DNA of 64,000 nt. Source: an uncultured Bacteroidales bacterium. Lineage in GTDB: Bacteria > Bacteroidota > Bacteroidia > Bacteroidales > P3. Position 1 is the stretch's first letter; the number at the start of each line of letters is the position of its first letter. Of the stretch, positions 60,043 to 64,000 are shown piece by piece. The position numbers were made by a program, and so were the translations under genes. The notes below the pieces were generated by a model. The model was not told where the DNA came from and made no database searches. It worked only from the letters and a program-made list of their open reading frames with translations. The stretch lies in the NCBI GenBank assembly GCA_900314725.1, contig OMWJ01000001.1, positions 157,089 through 221,088 of the forward strand. Direction: 5' to 3'.

Positions 60043-61977
60043 ATGAAAAAGATATTAATAATCCTATTGATGATAAATCTTTTTACATCAATATCCGTAG
60101 CACAAGATAATATAGTAACTAAATTGGAGTCTAAATATACCTATGTATATAAAGATGGGGATAAAGGCTTTGATGTCTATATAGGTGATAAGGTAGGTTG
60201 GTGCGATATAAATGGCAAAGAAATAATAGCACCTACTAAATATACTTATGTATCTAAATATGATAAAGGCTTTTATGTCAAGATAGGTGATAAGGCAGGC
60301 TGGTGCGATATAAATGGCAAAGAGACAATAGCCCCTACTAAATACACCTATGTGTATAGATCTTCAAATGGCTATGAGGTCAAGATAGGTGATAAGGAAG
60401 GCTGGTGCGATATAAATGGCAAAGAAATAATAGCACCTACTAAATATACCTATGTATATAAATATTCAGATGGCTATAGTGTCAATATAGGTGATAAGGC
60501 AGGTTGGTGCGATATAAATGGCAAAGAAATAATAGCACCTACTAAATATACTTATGTATCTAAATATGGGGATGAAGGCTTTGATGTCAAGATAGGTGAT
60601 AAAAAAGGTTGGTGCGATATAAATGGTAAAGAAATAATAGCACCTACTAAATATACCTATGTGTCTAAAATTTTAGATAAAGGTTATAGTGTCAAGATAG
60701 GCGATAAGGCAGGTTATTGCGATATAAATGGTAAAGAAATAATAGCACCTACTAAATATACCTATGTAGATAAATATGGGGATGAAGGCTTTAGTGTTGA
60801 GATAGGTGATAAAAAAGGCTGGTGTGATATAAATGGCAAAGAAATATTGACTCCTAAATTTCCATATAGTTTTATTTTCTATAATGAAGGACATGGTTTT
60901 AGTTGTTATACTACAGATAATAGATTTCATATATATAATATGAAACAAAATAAAATTGCAGATATAGATGAAACACGATATATAGGTATGTCTGAAGGAC
61001 TTCTTTGTTTTCCAAATGAAAATAATCTTTATGGTTATATGGAGATGGCAACAGGCAATGTTATTATAGAACCTCAATATACATCTGCGGAAGTATTTAA
61101 AGACGGTGTTGCAAAGGTAAGTAAAGGAAAGGAATCTTTCTTAATAACCAATCCTCTTAAAGGGAAAAGCGAGGTTGTGTCTTCACTATCTGTAGAACAA
61201 GGAAAGCAGAGTGATATTGATAATAATATTCCAGAGATAAAAAGAAAACAGGAAAATACCTTCGCTGTTATTGTTGCAAATCAGAACTACGAGAATTTTG
61301 TATGTCCATTTGCTATAAATGATGGAAAAACATTTAAAGAGTATTGCTTGAAAACTCTTGGCATTCCAGCAACTAATGTTATGTATTACGAAGATGCTAC
61401 TTTGAATAATATCCATAATGCAATGGGTAGGATAAAAGATTTAGCAGATGTATATGAAGGAGATGCCAAGATCATATTCTATTATGCAGGGCAAGGTGTA
61501 ACAGGAGAGGATAAACAGTCTTATCTTTTACCTTCTGACGGAGTTATAAATTTGATTAGTTCAACAGGCTATTCCCTCCAATCGCTGTATGGTGAATTAG
61601 GGAATCTTAATGTTAAGTCTGCTGTTTGTCTATTAGATGCAGGATTTAATAACGAGAATCGCAAAGGAGAGAATGTAGGTAAAAATAGAGGTGTCGCAAT
61701 AAAAAACAAAGAAGAAATATTAAAGGGAAGAGTTGTTTCTATTACTGCGGCATCTTCAGGGGAGACTGCATTGGAATACAAAGATAAATCCCATGGTTTG
61801 TTTACATATTTCTTATGCAAAAAATTACAAGAAACAAAAGGCGAGATTAGTTTAGAAGATTTGGGAACTTATATTAAAACCAATGTTTCAAAAACCTCTA
61901 TATCTATTAATAACAAAAAACAAACGCCAAATAATAAAGCATCAGAGTTAGTTAATCTTAAAAATGAAAAATTATGA
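60043..61977 (+). CDS. WG-repeat pseudo-caspase, secreted
   Basis: 644 residues. Signal peptide 1-20. Seven WG-type repeats of 34-35 residues (31-272; each carries GWCDINGKE) are followed by degenerate repeat material to about 385 and a caspase-like (C14) domain from about 408 (FAVIVANQNYENF). The catalytic His position reads YYAGQG: Gln484 replaces His. The catalytic Cys position reads LLDAGFN: Gly534 replaces Cys. It cannot be an active caspase-type protease. Its stop overlaps the start of the active partner by four bases, giving coupled synthesis. It may regulate, scaffold or decoy for that partner. Confidence 0.8.
   Translation: MKKILIILLMINLFTSISVAQDNIVTKLESKYTYVYKDGDKGFDVYIGDKVGWCDINGKEIIAPTKYTYVSKYDKGFYVKIGDKAGWCDINGKETIAPTKYTYVYRSSNGYEVKIGDKEGWCDINGKEIIAPTKYTYVYKYSDGYSVNIGDKAGWCDINGKEIIAPTKYTYVSKYGDEGFDVKIGDKKGWCDINGKEIIAPTKYTYVSKILDKGYSVKIGDKAGYCDINGKEIIAPTKYTYVDKYGDEGFSVEIGDKKGWCDINGKEILTPKFPYSFIFYNEGHGFSCYTTDNRFHIYNMKQNKIADIDETRYIGMSEGLLCFPNENNLYGYMEMATGNVIIEPQYTSAEVFKDGVAKVSKGKESFLITNPLKGKSEVVSSLSVEQGKQSDIDNNIPEIKRKQENTFAVIVANQNYENFVCPFAINDGKTFKEYCLKTLGIPATNVMYYEDATLNNIHNAMGRIKDLADVYEGDAKIIFYYAGQGVTGEDKQSYLLPSDGVINLISSTGYSLQSLYGELGNLNVKSAVCLLDAGFNNENRKGENVGKNRGVAIKNKEEILKGRVVSITAASSGETALEYKDKSHGLFTYFLCKKLQETKGEISLEDLGTYIKTNVSKTSISINNKKQTPNNKASELVNLKNEKL
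60133..60858 (+). repeat. Seven tandem WG-repeat coding units, 102-105 bp each
   Basis: Units start at 60133, 60238, 60340, 60442, 60544, 60649 and 60754. They share long identical DNA blocks, such as the one encoding DINGKEIIAPTKYTYV, with mainly the variable residues between KYTYV and IGDK changing. The same blocks reappear in the next gene near 62167-62395. Near-identity at DNA level points to recent duplication or gene conversion, with possible copy-number variation. Confidence 0.9.
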
Positions 61978-63434
61978 AAACAATAAAAATATTAAACTAT
62001 TGTCTAATATTGTTATGTACAATAACAAATTTGTATAGTCAAATCGGGAGTGATACTTATGAATTTCTGAAATCAAAGTACAAAAGAGTAAGCTGGAATT
62101 CCCAAGATGAACGCTATACCGTAAGAACAGCAAATTATGGGGACACCAATGCTTTTATGGGAATATTTGATATAAATGGCAAAGAAATAATAGCACCTAC
62201 TAAATATACTTATGTAGCTCAATGTTATGAAGGCTTTTATGTTAGGATAGGAGACAAGGTAGGCTGGTGTGATAATAATGGCAAAGAAATAATAGCACCT
62301 ACTAAATATACTTATGTATCTAAATATGATAAAGGCTTTGATGTCAAGATAGGTGATAAAAAAGGCTGGTGTGATATAAATGGTAAAGAAATATTGGATG
62401 CGATTTATGAAGGAATAGGATTTCCAAGCGAAGATCTTATTGCTGCAAAAAAAGAAGGTAAATGGGGCTATGTTTCAGCTGTGGATGGTTCGGTTGTTAT
62501 TCCGTTTGAGTATGATGAGGCTTCCACATTCCAAGATGATGTTGCAAGAGTAAAAAAGAATGGTAAATCCGAACTAATATCCAATCCTCTAAAAGTTGTT
62601 GCACAAAATGATAAACCAAAAGTAAAAGGCAAGGCTGTTTCTACTTATCCCGCACCAAATTCTGACGTGGATAATAATATTCCTATAGGGAAGAAAGCCG
62701 ATGATAATACCTTTGCATTTATTATTGCAAATGAAAACTACCCTATGGCAAAAGTGCCTTATGCTTTGAATGATGGCTGGATATTTGAGCAATATTGCAA
62801 GAAGACTTTAGGACTAAAAGATGATAATGTAAGAATATATGAAGATGCAACAGGAGGAAATATCCATGCTTGTATAGAACAGATAAAGCAGATAGCAACA
62901 GCATACGATGGAGATGCTAATATTATCTTCTACTATGCTGGGCATGCTTTCCCTGACGAAGATAAAAATACTGCATATCTGTTACCTATAGATGGGGATA
63001 GCAAGAATATCAATACAGGATATAGTTTGGAGAAACTTTATAAGGAATTAAACAGTGTAAAAACAAAGTCTGTTGTATGTTTTATAGATGCATGCTTTTC
63101 TGGTGCAACAAGGGAAGATGAGATGCTTCTTGCAGGCAGAGGTGTTGCCATAAAAGTCAAAGATGATGTTCCTTTGGGAAACATAGTTGTCTTTACTTCT
63201 GCCACAGGTGCGGAAACCGCTCATCAGTATGAAGAAAAAGGTCATGGATTATTTACTTATTATCTTCTGCAAAAGCTGCAAGAAACAAAAGGGAATGTAA
63301 CACTGGGCGATTTGTCCGAACATGTAAGAAAAATGGTAAGAAGAAAATCAGTCCTTATCAATCAAAAGATGCAAACTCCTACAGTTATTCCGTCTCAGGC
63401 TTTGCAAGACAAATGGCAAAAGATTAAACTATAG
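61974..63434 (+). CDS. WG-repeat caspase-like protease, secreted
   Basis: 486 residues. N-terminal signal peptide or anchor (about 6-22, ending LYSQ). Three WG repeats at about 60-142 match those of the preceding gene, followed by a diverged one. A caspase-like C14 domain runs from about 240 (FAFIIANENYPMAKV) to 470. His324 in YYAGHA and Cys374 in IDACFSG are both present, so it should be catalytically competent, in contrast with its pseudo-enzyme partner. The ATG overlaps the partner's stop. Specificity (basic P1 is common in bacterial metacaspase-like families) is not readable here. Because of the signal peptide it should act outside the cytosol. Confidence 0.85.
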   Translation: MKTIKILNYCLILLCTITNLYSQIGSDTYEFLKSKYKRVSWNSQDERYTVRTANYGDTNAFMGIFDINGKEIIAPTKYTYVAQCYEGFYVRIGDKVGWCDNNGKEIIAPTKYTYVSKYDKGFDVKIGDKKGWCDINGKEILDAIYEGIGFPSEDLIAAKKEGKWGYVSAVDGSVVIPFEYDEASTFQDDVARVKKNGKSELISNPLKVVAQNDKPKVKGKAVSTYPAPNSDVDNNIPIGKKADDNTFAFIIANENYPMAKVPYALNDGWIFEQYCKKTLGLKDDNVRIYEDATGGNIHACIEQIKQIATAYDGDANIIFYYAGHAFPDEDKNTAYLLPIDGDSKNINTGYSLEKLYKELNSVKTKSVVCFIDACFSGATREDEMLLAGRGVAIKVKDDVPLGNIVVFTSATGAETAHQYEEKGHGLFTYYLLQKLQETKGNVTLGDLSEHVRKMVRRKSVLINQKMQTPTVIPSQALQDKWQKIKL

Positions 63435-63445
63435 TATTATTATAA

Positions 63446-64000
63446 ATGAAAAAACTTGTCGTTATATTTACTTTATTGAGTTGTTTGGCAGTGAATGCCC
63501 AGACTGATGCTGATGAATTCAGAAAGAAAGCTTGGCAGGAATATGATGCTTTTAAGAAGAAAGCACAGCAGGAGTATGACTCTTTCAGGGATAAAGCCAA
63601 TAAGGATTATGCGGAATTTGTCAAGCAGGCTTGGCAGGAGTATAACTCTTTTAAAGGAATGGAAAAACCTAAAGAAAATCCTGTGCCTCCTGTTGTCTGT
63701 CCTAAGGAAGACAAAGACAGACAACGTAAGGACGAGAAGAAGCCTTTTGAGGATATAATCAAGATAGAAGAACCTATAAAGGAGCAGCCCTCACCCGTAG
63801 AACCGATAATAGAAGAACCAATACTTACTCCGAGCGTAGATACGGCAAGGTTTTATTTCTTTGGGACGGAGTTCAGGTATACATTGCAGGATTTATATAC
63901 TTTCAATTTGCAAGGCACTGCCGAGAAAGATATAGCCAAAGGCTGGCAGATACTTTCACAAAAGAAATATGAGCACCTTATAGCAGAATGCTTGGATATG
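63446..64000 (+). CDS. Secreted protein with 11-residue helical repeats (partial)
   Basis: 185 codons visible, open to the window edge; ATG at 63446, 12 bp after the caspase gene. Signal peptide 1-19 (ending NAQ). Residues 23-66 are four exact 11-residue repeats of the form x-x-F-x-x-[KQ]-A-x-x-[ED]-Y, for example DEFRKKAWQEY, giving an amphipathic helix or hendecad coiled coil. A Pro/Glu/Lys-rich linker follows, then the start of a globular domain (RFYFFGTEFRYTLQDLYTFN). Function unknown. Position makes it part of the operon. Confidence 0.8.
   Translation, partial: MKKLVVIFTLLSCLAVNAQTDADEFRKKAWQEYDAFKKKAQQEYDSFRDKANKDYAEFVKQAWQEYNSFKGMEKPKENPVPPVVCPKEDKDRQRKDEKKPFEDIIKIEEPIKEQPSPVEPIIEEPILTPSVDTARFYFFGTEFRYTLQDLYTFNLQGTAEKDIAKGWQILSQKKYEHLIAECLDM

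Noticed and set aside
60133..60858. CRISPR-like array of regular repeats
   Set aside because: The repeats are 102-105 bp, in frame and encode WG repeats; there are no short repeats with unique spacers and no cas genes.
55795..64000. Assignment to Thoeris or another named SIR2 defence system
   Set aside because: No TIR, Argonaute or STAND partner is present; the neighbours are KaiC-like and caspase-like proteins, so a known name would be unsupported.

Overview
The window is bacterial chromosome from the phylum Bacteroidota, most likely order Bacteroidales. The evidence is its AT-richness, recurring promoters of the Bacteroidetes sigma type (TTTG, 17-20 bp, TAnnTTTGC), three proteins with C-terminal signals for the type IX secretion system (T9SS), a TamA-like lipoprotein, BatC/BatD/BatE aerotolerance proteins and a Bacteroidetes-style dcw cluster. 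The species cannot be named from this sequence.

Layout. 1-4750 (+): the tail of one gene, an outer-membrane barrel, an XRE regulator and three small envelope proteins without recognised function. 4797-14481 (-): a close-packed run read leftward from an initiator tRNA gene: rsgA, dtd, a T9SS-exported M14 carboxypeptidase, an envelope protein, waaA, a TamL-like protein, mtnN and a polytopic GT-C-like membrane protein. 14482-15109: a gene-free stretch with a strong promoter, a candidate small RNA and an inverted-repeat element. 15110-23950: housekeeping genes (hpt, a ComEA-like protein, purL, mnmA, panC, a holin-family protein, xseA, glyA). 24421-39527 (+): the dcw cell-wall and division cluster mraZ-rsmH-ftsL-ftsI-murE-mraY-[murD remnant]-ftsW-murG-murC-ftsQ-ftsA-ftsZ. 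Where murD belongs there is only a 178-residue protein matching the C-terminal third of MurD, with the ATPase and UDP-binding domains absent. 39629-42246 (-): rsmI, yebC, trpS. 42742-54673: T9SS cargo genes, a DUF3109 protein, an OmpA/TPR lipoprotein, batC, a batD-batE fusion and an RseC-like gene.

54674-64000 is the most unusual part. A long leader can fold into two mutually exclusive structures ahead of a 73-residue HTH gene. Then follows a tightly spaced operon of at least seven genes that runs off the window: an LPP20-like secreted protein, a DUF4384-like secreted protein, a SIR2-like NAD-binding protein, a two-domain KaiC/RecA-like protein with degenerate P-loops, a WG-repeat pseudo-caspase (catalytic His and Cys replaced by Gln and Gly), a WG-repeat caspase with both residues intact, and a secreted protein with 11-residue helical repeats. 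SIR2 and caspase-like domains are common effectors of bacterial immunity and cell death, so this operon is the best candidate for an undescribed system. The signal peptides on five of its products equally allow an envelope role.

Several gene starts were moved downstream of the longest open frame because a promoter lies across or just before the longer start (purL, xseA, trpS, the DUF3109 gene) or for other reasons (rsmH, the RseC-like gene, the gene at 2835). Assignments rest on motif recognition from reading; no database search was run.
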